Source of the DNA: Lachnospiraceae bacterium
GTDB lineage: Bacteria; Bacillota_A; Clostridia; Lachnospirales; Lachnospiraceae
Direction: 5' to 3'
DNA: 5,656 nucleotides
Assembly (NCBI GenBank): GCA_017390645.1
Contig: JAFPAZ010000007.1
Location: forward strand, 1-5,656
Positions 4,600 through 5,656 of the stretch are shown here, piece by piece; position 1 is the stretch's first letter, and each line of letters opens with the position of its first letter. A model generated the notes under the pieces. It had not been told where the DNA came from. It saw nothing but the letters and a program-made list of their open reading frames with translations, and made no database searches. A program made the translations under genes and the position numbers.

Positions 4600-5656
4600 C
4601 TATTCTACTCCTCTGTTAAAATGACCCCGGGTATATTCCCCTTTAAAATCAATTTTTTTATGATATAAAAGTCCCTGAATGGCACAATTTACAATTTCTT
4701 TTACCTGCTTTAACGATTCGTTGTTAAACTCTAAACGGTATTTTGTGATTCTGTTTTTTGTAAAATAATCCCCTTGATCCAACAACATAAGGGGTTTACT
4801 GTTAAAAACCAGATTATAACAAAATTCACACATTGGTAATACCAGCATGTTTTCATTTTTACGGTCTTTCAAATATAATTCTTCCGGAATTTTTCTGCAG
4901 CCTTTGGTGTTTTTTTTCACGCATTGCGCAGATTTCATTAATGGCAGCAATCCATATACTACCATTTCATATTCCTCAACCGGCAGGTCTTTCACTTCCT
5001 GTTTATTTAACTCATAAGGTAAAGTAGATACTGCATCTTCAAATATATCCTTATGATATTTAAATGCTAACTTGTTATATTGATAACAAAAAGCACCATA
5101 TACTATTTTTTTATGATAATTTCGATCCCGCAGATATCCGATTTCTTCCGTATTTTCCACAAGCACTCCATCGAACTTGTCCATAAACCCAAGAAGTTCT
5201 TCTAACAATATTTCGTCCTTTTTACGTATTATCTCCGGAAGTGCAAGATACCATGCCTTATTTCCTACATTATGATCAAATTCCAAAAACCACTTTTTAT
5301 TTCTTAACACCAATTCATAAGACACATATACTTTTTTCACTTCCTTTATCGGAAGGATTGCTTCTAACTGTTCCCTTGTCCTTACTTTTACAGAAAGAAC
5401 TTTCACAGGCTCCTCAGTAGAATTTCTTTGTTTCTCCACACTATATTCTTTTTCAGTATGGACCTTTCTTTGAACCTCTTCTGCTCCATTTTCTATTTTC
5501 TCATGGAAAGAATCTCTTAAAGAATCTCTTTCTGGTAAACATCTTTTATGTGATTCATATATTTTTTCTTCAAGAGCAAGTACCGCCTGATTTCTTAGCT
5601 GTTTTATAAATTTTTTAGGAATAAAGACATTCTCTGACAGTTCAACCTCAATCTCC
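4600..5656 (-). CDS. U32 peptidase-family protein, C-terminal 351 residues (gene continues past right edge)
   Basis: The frame stays open to the right edge, so this is the 3' part of a larger gene. The GTG at 5439 that could start a shorter protein is internal: 72 further in-frame codons precede it and contain the family-like FIPKKFIKQLRNQA segment. That segment looks like the DUF3656 (collagenase-like) region which follows the N-terminal U32 domain. A hydrophilic linker (fragment residues about 35-83) leads to a second U32-like half with the YGLLPLMKSAQC motif. Four cysteines spaced C-x7-C-x22-C-x2-C (fragment 245, 253, 276, 279) may bind an Fe-S cluster. The end TRGHFNRGVE is typical of long Firmicutes members. 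The family is named for a putative collagenase, but E. coli relatives (RlhA, TrhP) are needed for hydroxylation of rRNA or tRNA, so RNA modification is as likely as proteolysis. It precedes the SEDS gene by ten bases, probably in one operon. Confidence 0.88.
   Translation of the reverse strand, partial: EIEVELSENVFIPKKFIKQLRNQAVLALEEKIYESHKRCLPERDSLRDSFHEKIENGAEEVQRKVHTEKEYSVEKQRNSTEEPVKVLSVKVRTREQLEAILPIKEVKKVYVSYELVLRNKKWFLEFDHNVGNKAWYLALPEIIRKKDEILLEELLGFMDKFDGVLVENTEEIGYLRDRNYHKKIVYGAFCYQYNKLAFKYHKDIFEDAVSTLPYELNKQEVKDLPVEEYEMVVYGLLPLMKSAQCVKKNTKGCRKIPEELYLKDRKNENMLVLPMCEFCYNLVFNSKPLMLLDQGDYFTKNRITKYRLEFNNESLKQVKEIVNCAIQGLLYHKKIDFKGEYTRGHFNRGVE
5507..5530. repeat. In-frame 12-bp tandem duplication in the U32 linker
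   Basis: AAAGAATCTCTT is present twice without a gap (5507-5518 and 5519-5530). On the coding strand it yields RDSL followed by RDSF in the hydrophilic linker of the U32-family protein. A four-codon slippage duplication is the simplest reading, tolerated because the segment looks unstructured. Confidence 0.85.

Noticed and set aside
5437..5439. GTG at 5439 as start of the U32-family gene
   Set aside because: The frame is open to the window edge and the 72 preceding codons encode family-like sequence, so the GTG is internal.

Overview
The window is AT-rich and compactly coded. Every gene lies on the minus strand, so it reads from right to left. The gene families and protein sequences (long U32 peptidase-family protein, zinc-finger protein in front of polA, Shine-Dalgarno motifs of the GGAGG/GGTGAT type, textbook sigma-A promoters) point to a Gram-positive Clostridia genome, most likely Lachnospiraceae. 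That assignment rests on family resemblance only.

Layout along transcription: (1) the C-terminal 351 residues of a U32 peptidase-family protein run off the right edge. (2) Ten bases later comes a SEDS (RodA/FtsW/SpoVE) glycan polymerase gene. (3) It overlaps by 98 nt the gene for a class B penicillin-binding transpeptidase. The last two form the usual polymerase plus crosslinker pair for peptidoglycan synthesis. Both have the proportions of the actinobacterial RodA/PbpA pair. (4) A 270-nt gap holds a tandem 9-mer, a large imperfect hairpin and a second nested inverted repeat, then a sigma-A promoter and a structured leader for (5) a NUDIX hydrolase of the diadenosine-polyphosphatase type. Its start should be the ATG at 1450, not the upstream TTG. 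(6) Next is tRNA-Leu(CAA), driven by a perfect TTGACA-17-TATAAT promoter inside a 35-bp perfect palindrome and followed by a clear intrinsic terminator. (7) A TTG-started zinc-finger (zf-HC2) membrane protein overlaps by 23 nt (8) the start of polA (DNA polymerase I), which leaves the window at the left edge.

The gene content is mainly housekeeping: wall synthesis, RNA modification or peptidase, nucleotide clean-up, translation and DNA repair. I see no mobile element, CRISPR array, toxin-antitoxin pair or defence system, and no convincing new multi-gene system. The most unusual things are non-coding or architectural: the palindromic tRNA promoter, the unexplained structured element between the PBP and NUDIX genes, the long out-of-frame SEDS/PBP overlap with A-runs, and the coupling of a membrane zinc-finger protein to polA.
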